From: an uncultured Saprospiraceae bacterium
GTDB taxonomy: Bacteria > Bacteroidota > Bacteroidia > Chitinophagales > Saprospiraceae
Assembly (NCBI GenBank): GCA_937929835.1
Contig: CALFUU010000017.1
Coordinates: 1-64,000 of the forward strand
Direction of reading: 5' to 3'
DNA: 64,000 nt
Under the pieces are notes generated by a model, which saw only the letters and a list, made by a program, of their open reading frames with translations, searched no databases and was not told where the DNA came from. This document shows, piece after piece, positions 27,298 to 36,220 of this stretch; position 1 is the first letter of the stretch; every line of letters starts with the position of its first letter. Position numbers and translations under genes: made by a program.

Positions 27298-28078
27298 AGA
27301 TTCCTCTCTTCATTTCCAAAAAGACAAGACTGCCCTCAAGAGATTTCTCAACAAGCAAGTCAAGCGCATCAACAGGCCTGACTTCATCAATGATGATCCT
27401 CTATCTATACCTAAAGCTTATACGCAAAAGCAAGACATAGAAATCACTGCCTTTTGGACTTCTATGTTGGCTTGGGGCCAGCGTGTGACCATCATCAATA
27501 AGTCATTAGAGCTATTTTCTTTGATGGATAATGCCCCTCACGATTTTATAGTGAACCATACCGAGAAAGATCGTAAGCGGTTCTCAGAGTTTAAGCATCG
27601 GACCTTTCAGTATACGGACACCCTCTATTTTTTGGACTTCTTGCAGCGTTATTATAAGGAGCATGAGAGTCTAGAGGAAGCCTTTGTAGAGCATAAGGAG
27701 ATGCGAAAAAATTTGTCTGCCTTCCACGAGCGCTTCTTTAATGCAGAACATGCCCCGCAACGTACCCGCAAGCATCTCGCGACCCCAGACCGTAAGTCTA
27801 CTTGCAAGCGACTCAATATGTTTATGCGTTGGATGGTGCGATCAGATGCCACAGGCGTTGACTTTGGTATATGGAAGCAACTCACCCCAGCACAATTGAT
27901 GATACCACTAGATGTACACGTCGAGCGAGTCTCTCGCGAGCTGGGATTACTTACCAGAAAGCAAAGGGACTGGACAGCAGTAGAAGAATTGACTAACAAC
28001 CTACGACAACTAGATCCCAAAGATCCTGTCAAGTATGATTTTGCTTTATTTGGTTTGGGTGTTACAGGAGCACTCTAG
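27290..28078 (+). CDS. TIGR02757 family protein
   Basis: The 262-residue product matches the conserved Bacteroidota family TIGR02757: [20 protein letters not shown], then [18 protein letters not shown], a long helical middle, [20 protein letters not shown] and a final [20 protein letters not shown]. The last blocks resemble the helix-hairpin-helix end of DNA glycosylase-like folds. Its role is unproved. The only start that keeps the conserved N-terminus is a TTG at 27290 that overlaps the end of infB by 8 bases, so it is probably translated by coupling to IF-2. Confidence 0.85.
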   Translation: MSKDSSLHFQKDKTALKRFLNKQVKRINRPDFINDDPLSIPKAYTQKQDIEITAFWTSMLAWGQRVTIINKSLELFSLMDNAPHDFIVNHTEKDRKRFSEFKHRTFQYTDTLYFLDFLQRYYKEHESLEEAFVEHKEMRKNLSAFHERFFNAEHAPQRTRKHLATPDRKSTCKRLNMFMRWMVRSDATGVDFGIWKQLTPAQLMIPLDVHVERVSRELGLLTRKQRDWTAVEELTNNLRQLDPKDPVKYDFALFGLGVTGAL

Positions 28079-28085
28079 TAAGAGT

Positions 28086-28463
28086 CTATATAGATCTTAC
28101 TTTAATCTCACTGATTTTGCGGGCTGATGCCTGGTCTGCTATATGTACAAAGATTCTCAGACCTTCATTCTGATTGTTATACAGCTTAGTAATGATGTAG
28201 TCACTATCCTCTACTTCAGATGAGCCTTTATGATTCTGCTCTATACGTGTAGGTGCAAAAGCAGATAGAGTTCTTTTCATCTCTCTGAGTACAGCGTCTA
28301 CGCCTTTGATACGTTGGCCATTATCTACTTTGAGACGGACATCAGAAGCCAGTAAGAGACCAATTTGATCAAAATCTTGATTCTTCAGTAATTCTGCCAC
28401 GTCTTGCCCTGACAAGGTCGCTTGCCCCAAGAACAAAAAAGATAATATGATAAGTAGCCTCAT
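28086..28463 (-). CDS. DUF4783-like exported protein
   Basis: The start at 28463 gives MRLLIILSFLFLGQATLSG, a signal peptide, and 125 residues; an upstream in-frame start adds only 10 residues before the hydrophobic run. The mature part (DVAELLKNQDFDQIGLLL, RLKVDNGQRIKGVDAVLREM, IEQNHKGSSEVEDSDYII, GLRIFVHIAD) fits the DUF4783 family, small cone-shaped NTF2-like proteins of Bacteroidota. The role is unknown, though such folds often bind small ligands. It is convergent with the TIGR02757 gene, 7 bases away, and divergent from gpmI. Confidence 0.75.
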   Translation of the reverse strand: MRLLIILSFLFLGQATLSGQDVAELLKNQDFDQIGLLLASDVRLKVDNGQRIKGVDAVLREMKRTLSAFAPTRIEQNHKGSSEVEDSDYIITKLYNNQNEGLRIFVHIADQASARKISEIKVRSI

Positions 28464-28618
28464 AATTGTTTGACTTATACCTAGATAACGCAATCTCTAC
28501 ACCATAAGTTATGATTATACAACCTTGATAGAGATGCCGTAGCTAAGAGATGGCTCAAATAGCCGTATTTACTTGGCTTAGGGTTATTTTTGAAGATAAA
28601 ATTTACAAGCGTAATTAT

Positions 28619-30124
28619 ATGTCAAAGAAAGCAATGTTGGTCATTCTAGATGGCTGGGGTCACAATTCTGACCCTAAGGTGAGTGCACTTACAGCTGCCC
28701 ATACACCCTTTATGGATAGTCTCTATAAGACTTATCCACATGCAGAACTGGTTACTTTTGGTACTGAGGTCGGCTTACCAGAAGGGCAGATGGGTAATTC
28801 TGAAGTTGGTCACCTTAATATAGGTGCAGGAAGGGTTGTCTATCAAGAACTAGCTAGAATCAATAAGGCCGTTGCGGAGGGGACCTTAGCTCAACATCCC
28901 GTAGTCCAAGCAACAATCGACAAAGCCAAAGCAGAGGGCAAACCAATTCACTTGATGGGATTGGTATCCGATGGGGGGGTGCACTCACATATCTCCCACA
29001 TTATCGCCTTGGCAAATTTATTTACTTCTCTGGGGATACAAGTGCACTTACATGCTTTTATGGATGGCAGAGATACTGGTCCGCAAAATGGAAAGGGGTA
29101 CCTAGAGACTTTGCTATCGGGAGTCGATCTATCATTATGTTCTTTGGAGACCGTAATAGGACGTTATTATGCCATGGACCGGGATAACCGATGGGAGCGG
29201 ATTGCTAAAGCTTATGATCTGCTGACCAAAGGTGTAGGCGAGGTGACTGATGATGTCTTGTCTGCTGTCCAGAGTTGTTACGATAAGGGTATCACCGATG
29301 AGTTTATGGAGCCGCTGAAGGTGGGAGACGCAGAGAGTGGTTTTATTGGAGATGGTGCTATTGTTTGTTTTGCCAACTTCAGAACCGATAGACCGAGACA
29401 ACTTACAAGAGTATTGACGCAGGAGACGATAGAGGGGATGACTCCTCTGGACTTACATTTTGTTACGATGACTCGATATGACGATACTTTCAAAAACATC
29501 TCTGTTATCTATGAAAAAGAGGAAATCAAAAAGGGCCTAGGAGAAGTTGTGTCCACTGCAGGATTAAAGCAATTGCGTATAGCTGAGACAGAAAAGTATC
29601 CCCATGTCACCTTTTTCTTTTCAGGAGGTCAAGAGACACCATTACCTGGCGAGGAGCGCATTGTGGTCAACTCTCCTAAAGTAGCCACTTATGATCTCCA
29701 GCCTGAGATGAGTGCCTACAAGGTGACCTCTGAGGTTGTCGCTCATATCCAAGAATCTGACTCAGATTTAGTGATACTCAATTATGCCAATGCTGATATG
29801 GTCGGCCATACGGGTATTTTTGATGCAGCAGTGCAGGCTGCAGAGGTACTCGATGCTTGTGTAGAGGTGCTTATTGGCACTGCTTTGCAGCACGATTATC
29901 AGATTCTTATAATTGCGGATCATGGCAACTCAGACATTATGGTCAATGGCGATGGCTCTCCACATACTGCACATACAACCAATATGGTACCTGCTATCTT
30001 GGTACAGAATAAGGTGGTAGCGCAACTTAGTGATGGGAAGTTGGCAGATATAGCACCAACCTTATTAGCGTTGATGGGCCTTGAGCAACCTCAAGAAATG
30101 ACCGGCAAAAGCTTATTGATGTAA
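28619..30124 (+). CDS. gpmI: 2,3-bisphosphoglycerate-independent phosphoglycerate mutase
   Basis: GpmI interconverts 3- and 2-phosphoglycerate in glycolysis and needs two Mn(II) ions. The chosen ATG at 28619 starts MSKKAMLVILDGWGHN, with the metal Asp in LDGWG. The catalytic Ser is in GQMGNSEVGHLNIGAGR. Substrate residues appear in DGGVHSHISHI, HAFMDGRDTGP, GRYYAMDRDNRWER and FRTDRPRQL. The C-terminal metal ligands are in ANADMVGHTG and IADHGNSD, with a final SPHTAHTTN. The 501-residue length is normal. An upstream in-frame start at 28550 would add 23 unrelated residues. Confidence 0.96.
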   Translation: MSKKAMLVILDGWGHNSDPKVSALTAAHTPFMDSLYKTYPHAELVTFGTEVGLPEGQMGNSEVGHLNIGAGRVVYQELARINKAVAEGTLAQHPVVQATIDKAKAEGKPIHLMGLVSDGGVHSHISHIIALANLFTSLGIQVHLHAFMDGRDTGPQNGKGYLETLLSGVDLSLCSLETVIGRYYAMDRDNRWERIAKAYDLLTKGVGEVTDDVLSAVQSCYDKGITDEFMEPLKVGDAESGFIGDGAIVCFANFRTDRPRQLTRVLTQETIEGMTPLDLHFVTMTRYDDTFKNISVIYEKEEIKKGLGEVVSTAGLKQLRIAETEKYPHVTFFFSGGQETPLPGEERIVVNSPKVATYDLQPEMSAYKVTSEVVAHIQESDSDLVILNYANADMVGHTGIFDAAVQAAEVLDACVEVLIGTALQHDYQILIIADHGNSDIMVNGDGSPHTAHTTNMVPAILVQNKVVAQLSDGKLADIAPTLLALMGLEQPQEMTGKSLLM

Positions 30125-30248
30125 ATTCTGAATAATTGTGTTATACAAAATAATATATGGTTTTATGGGTAAGATTAAACTTTATTGGGACAAAATTAGA
30201 TGAAGTAAAGAATATATATTATATTAGAATCAACAAAAATGATCTGTT

Positions 30249-30332
30249 ATGAATATATTTCTCGGAATTTTAGCATTCTTCGCCCTTGCAACGATTGGAG
30301 TATACATACTGAATCGAAACGTAGAAGCTTAA
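30249..30332 (+). CDS. Candidate 27-residue membrane microprotein
   Basis: The ATG opens MNIFLGILAFFALATIGVY, then ILNRNVEA and a TAA at 30330-30332. Residues 3-21 form one clean transmembrane helix, followed by a short polar end with a positive charge. A terminator-like hairpin follows 57 bases later. The match to a typical single-pass bacterial microprotein is good, though an ORF this short can arise by chance. Its family, if any, is unknown. Confidence 0.4.
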   Translation: MNIFLGILAFFALATIGVYILNRNVEA

Positions 30333-30388
30333 ACGCTGACACCTAGCAAGGTGGTAAGGCGGCAAAAAACTAAAAATCTAACCCATTG

Positions 30389-30420
30389 AAAAGCTCAGTA
30401 TCGACTGGGCTTTTCTTTGT
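30389..30420 (+). terminator. Hairpin with short T-tract
   Basis: AAAAGCTCAGT (30389-30399) pairs with ACTGGGCTTTT (30404-30414) with one G-T pair and a 4-base loop, followed by CTTTGT. It probably ends the transcript that carries gpmI and/or the micro-ORF. Confidence 0.7.
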
Positions 30421-30538
30421 TAGAGTATTTCGGTAGAGGATATGCCCATATTATGTCATCCATTTTGCAATTAGTTGGTTGTCGGGTTTCTAGTCACGTT
30501 ATTCAGGTTTTTATAGAATAATCAAAGGTCAGAAATTA

Positions 30539-30588
30539 GGTCAGGATGCTCGCAAATGCTAACTTACAGGCCTGATCAAATTTTTTTT
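30539..30588 (+). terminator. Hairpin followed by T8
   Basis: GGTCAGG (30539-30545) can pair with CCTGATC (30571-30577), loop of 25 bases, and AAA then TTTTTTTT (30581-30588) follows. The long loop makes it weaker than usual. No gene with its 3' end nearby explains it. Confidence 0.4.
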
Positions 30589-30599
30589 CTTTTTCTGGG

Positions 30600-30769
30600 T
30601 AACCAAAAGATTACTTGGGAAATAAAGTGGATAAATGGCAAGTTTTTATTTACTTGCATTCATAACGAAATACACAAGGCTAGTTTAATTAGCCTGTAAG
30701 ATAAATCGGCAGAGGAGGGTTTAGTTCGAATTTTTTAACCAAGAAGGCGACTAGCCCTCCGTTTTTTTT
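30600..30769 (+). ncRNA. Candidate small structured RNA
   Basis: Three consecutive hairpins lie in noncoding sequence: GCAAGT/ACTTGC (about 30638-30657), AGGCTA/TAGCCT (30677-30695), and a final GGAGGGTT-AGTT/GACT-AGCCCTCC stem (30714-30726 with about 30749-30760) followed by T8 (30762-30769). The last is a strong intrinsic terminator with no protein gene in front of it. This suggests a short transcript of up to about 170 bases. It does not show the conserved blocks of RNase P RNA, tmRNA or SRP RNA; a 6S-like RNA cannot be excluded. The 5' end is a guess. Confidence 0.35.
30714..30769 (+). terminator. Strong intrinsic terminator
   Basis: The GGAGGG/CCCTCC stem, extended with one bulge by TT-AGTT/GACT-AG, is followed by G and TTTTTTTT at 30762-30769. 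It precedes the helicase gene by about 77 bases. Confidence 0.7.
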
Positions 30770-30846
30770 GCCCCTATCCAAGTCACTTTTCGTTTCTTCC
30801 CAAGTGTTACAAGATAATAGACAGCTTATCCCCATTTTCGTGTTCT

Positions 30847-32760
30847 ATGGAGTCTAGATATACCGATATCATCGCTGCAATCGAGCACGAAAGAGCTGCA
30901 GAAGAAGCACATTACAAAGCCCTAGCAGCCAATAAGAGCATCCCTGAGCGCATAGAATCTGGTATTCTATGGTATCCACTCAGCCCTCTAAGTCAAGTGT
31001 ACACAGTAGGCGAGCAGATAGAAATGACCTTTGAGCGGACTAAGCATCTCGATAAGTCCCATAAACTGAGATCAGGTATGGGTTGTCATCTTTTCAAAAT
31101 GGATGGCAACCAGAAGGTAATAGAGCTAAGGGCCACAATCTCTTATGTCAGAAAACATAAGATATCTATTATCCTTAGCCAAGCTATCCTCTCCAAGAAC
31201 GATCTACAAGAAGTGAAGGGCAATCTAGGCATAGAACTTATACATGATGAGAGGCCCTATAAGGTGATGCACAGTGCTATGGAAGAACTCCTCAAAAGCC
31301 GCCAGCCGCACCTATTGACATTGAGAGAAGGCATTGATCGTCTAGATCCCTTAGCTCAGACCCGACGCAGAGATTTCGAGATTACACCAGACCATCTTAA
31401 TCATAGTCAAGTAGCGGCACTCAATGGCTGTATCGATGCAGAAAATATCGCCATCATCCACGGCCCCCCAGGCACAGGTAAGACCACAACTCTAGTATCA
31501 ATAGTAAAGTCTCTGCTCAAGACTGAAAAGTCCGTATTGGTCTGTGCACCCAGTAATAATGCTGTTGATCTATTGGCCAAGCATCTTAGTCACTCTGGAT
31601 TATCGACCCTTAGAGTTGGCAATGTCACACGTATAGCTGATGAGCTGACTCACTTAACCTTAGCAGAAAAAGCTCGCGAGCATCCAGAATGGCAACATAT
31701 CAAAAAGGTCAGAATAGAAGCTGACCATATAAGGAAACAAGCTTCTAGATTCAAAAGAAAATTTAGCGCAGCCGATAGAAATGAGCGCCGGCACAACTAC
31801 AAAGAAGCCAAAGACTTGATGAAGTGGGCTAAAGATCTCGAACGAAAACTAACAGAGACCCTCATTAGAGAAGCACAGGTTGTATGCACTACCTTAATAG
31901 GTGTTAGTCATAAATCTATCTCCGATTTTAGATTCAAAACCTTGGTCATAGATGAAGCTTCTCAAGCCTTGGAACCAGAATGCTGGAACGCCATACTTAA
32001 GGCAGAACGTGTCATTCTTGCTGGTGATCATCTTCAACTTGCGCCTACTGTAAAATCTAAAAAAGCAGAAGCACTTGGCTTAACAGAGACTTTGCTGACG
32101 CGATTGACAGACAAGATTCACCACACTTATTTGCTCAATGTGCAGTATCGGATGCACGAGAAAATCCTGTCTTTCTCTAACAAGAGATTTTATGAAAATC
32201 GATTGAGCTCTGATGCTACTAATAGTCAGCGATGTCTAGAAGGCGATGAGGCACCATTGGTATTTATCGACACTAGTGGTTGTGGATTTGATGAATCCTT
32301 TAATCCCAAGACCTTGAGTAGAAAGAATGAAGGCGAGTACTTTATTCTCCGAGAACATTTTTTGCAAAACAAGGATAAGTATGAGGGAGCATCCTTAGGG
32401 ATCATCAGTCCTTATTCTGAGCAGGTCAAGTATCTCAGAGCGAGCATAGAGGAAGATACCTTGTATGCGACTTATGATACTATCGTTAATAGTATCGATG
32501 GATTTCAGGGTCAAGAAAAAGATGTCATCTATATCAGCCTTGTAAGATCTAATATGAATGGAGAAATAGGTTTTCTTGCCGATGAACGCCGTCTCAATGT
32601 GGCTATGACTAGAGCCAAAAAGAAATTGGTCATCATCGGAGATATGAGCACTTTATCAAAGAGTGAACTGTTTACGGCACTGGCTGATCACATCGAAGCC
32701 GTAGGTGTTTATCAATCTGCTTGGGAATATATGGGTGAGTCTTTTCAGTTTCCATCATAA
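30847..32760 (+). CDS. Superfamily 1 DNA/RNA helicase, IGHMBP2/Upf1-like
   Basis: The 637-residue protein is an SF1B-type helicase. Residues 1-200 hold an OB-like regulatory beta domain. Walker A is IIHGPPGTGKTTTLVSIVKS near residue 205, motif Ia VLVCAPSNNAVDLLAKHL, motif II LVIDEASQALEPECW, motif III ILAGDHLQLAPTVKS, motif V SIDGFQGQEKDVIYISLVRS and motif VI RRLNVAMTRAKKKLVIIGD. The DEASQ form of motif II is typical of IGHMBP2/Upf1-like rather than UvrD-like enzymes. A basic helical insertion (residues about 285-345) corresponds to the family's stalk. It is monocistronic. Its cellular substrate is unknown. Confidence 0.9.
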   Translation: MESRYTDIIAAIEHERAAEEAHYKALAANKSIPERIESGILWYPLSPLSQVYTVGEQIEMTFERTKHLDKSHKLRSGMGCHLFKMDGNQKVIELRATISYVRKHKISIILSQAILSKNDLQEVKGNLGIELIHDERPYKVMHSAMEELLKSRQPHLLTLREGIDRLDPLAQTRRRDFEITPDHLNHSQVAALNGCIDAENIAIIHGPPGTGKTTTLVSIVKSLLKTEKSVLVCAPSNNAVDLLAKHLSHSGLSTLRVGNVTRIADELTHLTLAEKAREHPEWQHIKKVRIEADHIRKQASRFKRKFSAADRNERRHNYKEAKDLMKWAKDLERKLTETLIREAQVVCTTLIGVSHKSISDFRFKTLVIDEASQALEPECWNAILKAERVILAGDHLQLAPTVKSKKAEALGLTETLLTRLTDKIHHTYLLNVQYRMHEKILSFSNKRFYENRLSSDATNSQRCLEGDEAPLVFIDTSGCGFDESFNPKTLSRKNEGEYFILREHFLQNKDKYEGASLGIISPYSEQVKYLRASIEEDTLYATYDTIVNSIDGFQGQEKDVIYISLVRSNMNGEIGFLADERRLNVAMTRAKKKLVIIGDMSTLSKSELFTALADHIEAVGVYQSAWEYMGESFQFPS

Positions 32761-32797
32761 TCGGTCGTACTGCACTGATCGCTAAAGCTATAATCGC

Positions 32798-34201
32798 CTA
32801 CCTCCAAGAATCGAAAATAAAATCATAGGTAAAGAACACCATCACCGCAAAAAAATTGGTCGTCACAGTAGGTTCTCCTCGTTGCTCGAACAGACTATTC
32901 TGATCGATGTTGGAAAAATTTGCTAACTGCTGACCGCCATTGTTTTCCCCATAACCTATGTCGACTCCGAGAGAAAAATTATTTTTTCCGCGCATAAATA
33001 AGCCTCCTCCTGATACGTGGTAGACGTTCCCTATTGTGCCTAGATATTCTGGGAGATCATTTATGGCGATTCTATTGGAAGGATCTAAGTCTGTTCTAAA
33101 ACCACAAATAATAGTGAACTTTTCGGAGACAATCTGCTCAGCTCCAATAGCAAAATTGAAGACACTATTGTTTCCTTCTATAATCTCTACCTCTGTCGGT
33201 ACCCCTTCATTAATCTGACTGTCAAAGGGGTCGTCTATATCCTGTAGACTTGTGTATCTAGGAATCTGAGAAAAATATTCTGCTGAGATAGAGTAGGTGC
33301 CAGATTCTGTTAACAGATCGATGCCAAACCCATAAGAGGCTGGAGATTTTCTTTTCACAGGTACACTCTCAGATCTATTTGATACAGTTTGATTGGTTCC
33401 TGCAAGCACATTTATCCGCTGGTCTTCTAGTGCATAATCCCCAGTACGTCTGATCGCACCATATTCTGGAGAAGTATAGGTCAGCCCCAGACGTATCGCT
33501 GCAGTTCTATAGGCCAAGCCCAATTTGCTTATGAATCCAGAAAAAGTACTCAGGCCATAATTGAACTCCGATCGCCACGACTGGATGATTTCATTTGGAT
33601 CAAAAGAAGAAATTATTTCCCGCTCAAAATCAAATCTAGTGTCTTGACTGTGGAAAGTACTGAAATGGGAAAGACCTATGCCCAGACCTTCAGTAATATT
33701 ATAGGCTATACTTAAACCAACCCAACGCTCTGAGAGTTTTCTTTCAAAATCTAGGTCTCCACGGAACAGTAAGGTCTGCGCCTCATTGATAGGGGCAACT
33801 ACCCTCTCTGTATAAGAAATGTCGGATCTATAACGCTGAAAGGTGCTCACACCTAAGGTTATCTTTTTTTCTTTTTTGGGCTTAAATGTGACACCAACAA
33901 AACCGGAACCGTTATCAAATCTTCTGCTGAGTATCTCATTGTTTTCTCCTAGGAGGTTTTTGGTTTTGAGTTGGGAGTAGTTGGGGGATATAAAACTCAA
34001 CTCGAACCCCTGAGCCGCCATCCCAGTAGCTCCAGGATTATAGAAGAGTGCCGTCTCACCTTGTGTACTCGCTAAGACAGCGCCATTAAGTAGTAGTCCT
34101 TGTGCACCATACTGATGGGTCCAGTAATGGGCATCTACTTGGCTGAGCAAGTTGTGTGTACATAGAAATAAAAAAACTAAGAAATTGCCTACGCGTCCCA
34201 T
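32798..34201 (-). CDS. Outer-membrane beta-barrel protein, FadL/OmpP1-like
   Basis: The 467-residue protein starts with a signal peptide (MGRVGNFLVFLFLCTHNLL). The mature N-terminus reads YGAQGLLLNGAVLASTQGET and ALFYNPGATGMAAQGFEL, matching the FadL/OmpP1/TodX pattern in which the N-terminus plugs the barrel (usually a-Na-ta---n-Pa-l). Later strands include LGVSTFQRYRSDIS and SFFAVMVFF-like ends (NFFAVMVFFTYDFIF), with a C-terminal aromatic strand. It probably carries hydrophobic molecules over the outer membrane. It ends the operon with the DUF2490 gene and glutaryl-CoA dehydrogenase. Confidence 0.7.
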   Translation of the reverse strand: MGRVGNFLVFLFLCTHNLLSQVDAHYWTHQYGAQGLLLNGAVLASTQGETALFYNPGATGMAAQGFELSFISPNYSQLKTKNLLGENNEILSRRFDNGSGFVGVTFKPKKEKKITLGVSTFQRYRSDISYTERVVAPINEAQTLLFRGDLDFERKLSERWVGLSIAYNITEGLGIGLSHFSTFHSQDTRFDFEREIISSFDPNEIIQSWRSEFNYGLSTFSGFISKLGLAYRTAAIRLGLTYTSPEYGAIRRTGDYALEDQRINVLAGTNQTVSNRSESVPVKRKSPASYGFGIDLLTESGTYSISAEYFSQIPRYTSLQDIDDPFDSQINEGVPTEVEIIEGNNSVFNFAIGAEQIVSEKFTIICGFRTDLDPSNRIAINDLPEYLGTIGNVYHVSGGGLFMRGKNNFSLGVDIGYGENNGGQQLANFSNIDQNSLFEQRGEPTVTTNFFAVMVFFTYDFIFDSWR

Positions 34202-34210
34202 ACGACTAAA

Positions 34211-34882
34211 TTAGCCTTTTGTGGAGTCAGTTGTTTTGTTGGAGAAAGTTTTTCTGAGGTTAACGATAATAAAATGGCTGGTCGTTATCGGCGTATTTCC
34301 GTACCCTTTTTGATACCAATATTGGAGATTAATACCAAGCCCTTTACGTAGGGCTCTGTCGTAACCTAACTCATATCGAGCACCAGCTAAGCTAGAGGGA
34401 TTTGTCAATCTGTAGAAAGGATCCAGCATCGCAAACAACTTCGTATGGCTCTTAAGACCAAAAACCAACTTGGGTTGATATCTCAAAAAATCTGGATCTA
34501 TACGATCATTGATATTGTTGGCAAAGTGATACCTGAGCAGGTGCTGCAGCGTCCATTGAGGACTTAAGGTTTGCTTGGCCTTAAGGTCTAAGAAAATGAA
34601 CTCTCTATCTGGTGTATCTGGAATAAAAAAATGTCTATTGAGCAGCGAGGCAGAGAAGACCTTATTAAGCTTATAACCTACGCTAAAGTCGATAGAGGTA
34701 TTGTTGTAAGCACCCAAGTTGTCACGATGTCGCATTATAGGTCTCAGAGACAATGACCACTGCTCAGTTATGTTATAGTTGAGTTGTATAGTAGTCCAAG
34801 AGGAGAGATCATCTTGCGCAACAGTGTCCTTGGGTGTCCCATAACCTAAGACGACTAGAATAAAAACAAACCGTAGATACAC
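34211..34882 (-). CDS. DUF2490-family outer-membrane protein
   Basis: The start is GTG (MYLRFVFILVVLGYGT), forming a short signal peptide. The 223-residue product has the DUF2490 hallmarks: DDLSSWTTIQLNYNITEQWS at the start, LSLRPIMRHRDNLGAYNNTS, SASLLNRHFFIPDT and a closing FIIVNLRKTFS strand. DUF2490 proteins are predicted 10-12-stranded barrels in Bacteroidota of unknown cargo. It lies 9 bases from the FadL-like gene and 12 from the dehydrogenase gene, all one direction. Confidence 0.8.
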   Translation of the reverse strand: MYLRFVFILVVLGYGTPKDTVAQDDLSSWTTIQLNYNITEQWSLSLRPIMRHRDNLGAYNNTSIDFSVGYKLNKVFSASLLNRHFFIPDTPDREFIFLDLKAKQTLSPQWTLQHLLRYHFANNINDRIDPDFLRYQPKLVFGLKSHTKLFAMLDPFYRLTNPSSLAGARYELGYDRALRKGLGINLQYWYQKGYGNTPITTSHFIIVNLRKTFSNKTTDSTKG

Positions 34883-34894
34883 GCTTTTCGTGCC

Positions 34895-36106
34895 TTACTT
34901 GAAAGCATTGAGACCTGTCACCTCCATACCTGTTATCAACAAGTGTATGTCGTGAGTGCCTTCGTAGGTTAAGACCGTTTCGAGATTCATCATATGTCTC
35001 ATTATAGGATACTCGCTGGTGATCCCCATACCACCATGTATCTGTCTTGCTTCTCTAGCGATGACCAGAGCCATATTGACATTGTTTCTCTTGGCCATAG
35101 AAATTTGGGCTGGAGAGGCCTTCCCTTCGTTGGCCATTTTACCTAGTTTCCAAGCGAGGAGCTGTGCCTTAGTAATCTCTGTTATCATCTCGGCCAACTT
35201 CTTTTGAGTCAGCTGAAACTGCGCAAGTGGCTTGTCAAACTGAATTCTTTCCATACTGTATCGGAGAGCAGAATCGTAACACTCTAGGGCAGCGCCTATA
35301 GCACCCCAAGCGATTCCATATCTTGCTTTGCTGAGGCAAGAAAGGGGTCCCTTAAGCCCTGCTACCTCTGGAAGGATATTGGCTTTAGGTACTCTACAAT
35401 CTTCAAATACCAGCTCACCAGTGATGCTCGCTCTAAGCGAAAGTTTGCCACTAATCTTAGGAGCAGAAAAGCCTGGCGCATCTTTTTCTACGATAACACC
35501 TCGGATTTTCCCTTGAGGATCTTTGGCCCAGACGACAGCCAGATCGGCGACTGGACTATTGGTGATCCACATCTTGGCTCCATTAAGGATGATATGATCG
35601 CCATCTTCTACATAACTGGTGACCATTCCACTAGGATTAGATCCGTGGTCAGGTTCTGTTAAGCCAAAGCAACCAATATATTCTCCAGACCCTAATTTGG
35701 GCAAGTATTTTCTTTTTTGTTCCTCAGAACCGAATCGATAGATAGGGTACATAACTAGCGATCCCTGTACAGAAGCCATACTTCTGATGCCAGAATCTCC
35801 GCGCTCCAGTTCTTGCATAATGATGCCGTAGGCGATCTCATCCATACCTCCACCGCCATACTCCATAGGGAGACTCGGTCCATAGGCCCCGATGTCAGCA
35901 AGACCTTTAAAGAGATGCTTAGGGCATTCTGCTCTTTCGGAATAATCCTCTATAATAGGCTTGACCTCTTTGCTGACCCAATCTCTGACAGCACTTCTAG
36001 CCAAGAGGTGGTCTTCAGATAGCAATTCATCTACGTTGTAGTGGTCGTGATACTGATAGCGGTCTACATATTGTGCCTTAGAGGCTGTGGTCCCATTCTG
36101 GTGCAT
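34895..36106 (-). CDS. gcdH: Glutaryl-CoA dehydrogenase (acyl-CoA dehydrogenase family)
   Basis: The enzyme oxidises and decarboxylates glutaryl-CoA to crotonyl-CoA with FAD, in lysine and tryptophan breakdown. The 403-residue protein has the acyl-CoA dehydrogenase FAD/substrate motif CFGLTEPDHGSNPSGM and MWITNSPVADLAVVWAKDP. It reads KISGKLSLRASITGELVFED and LSKARYGIAWGAIGAALECY, both typical of the glutaryl-CoA branch. The catalytic Glu is in VLTYEGTHDIHLLITG, as in GcdH. The family call within the superfamily is strong by pattern. It heads a three-gene unit with two outer-membrane proteins. Confidence 0.88.
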   Translation of the reverse strand: MHQNGTTASKAQYVDRYQYHDHYNVDELLSEDHLLARSAVRDWVSKEVKPIIEDYSERAECPKHLFKGLADIGAYGPSLPMEYGGGGMDEIAYGIIMQELERGDSGIRSMASVQGSLVMYPIYRFGSEEQKRKYLPKLGSGEYIGCFGLTEPDHGSNPSGMVTSYVEDGDHIILNGAKMWITNSPVADLAVVWAKDPQGKIRGVIVEKDAPGFSAPKISGKLSLRASITGELVFEDCRVPKANILPEVAGLKGPLSCLSKARYGIAWGAIGAALECYDSALRYSMERIQFDKPLAQFQLTQKKLAEMITEITKAQLLAWKLGKMANEGKASPAQISMAKRNNVNMALVIAREARQIHGGMGITSEYPIMRHMMNLETVLTYEGTHDIHLLITGMEVTGLNAFK

Positions 36107-36220
36107 TATTCCAAATTTTTTGTGTCGTAAAGGTATTACTACCTCATTGGAATTGCTGAATCGTTATTAAAAGATTTCAAGTAGTGTATTTTCGCCATCA
36201 CATTTGATTATTTATAATAT

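Larger units (their letters stand above)
30125..30846 (+). other. 722-base gap without a long gene, rich in hairpins
   Basis: Between gpmI and the helicase gene the sequence holds a 27-residue membrane micro-ORF (30249-30332), a terminator-like hairpin (30389-30420), a second hairpin with a T-tract (30539-30588), and a structured stretch ending in a strong terminator (30714-30769). No open frame above 60 residues is present on either strand. The individual elements are listed separately. Confidence 0.7.

Noticed and set aside
30714-30740. GTTCGAA resembling a tRNA T-loop
   Set aside because: No acceptor, D or anticodon arms can be formed around it, and it lies in the loop of a terminator hairpin.
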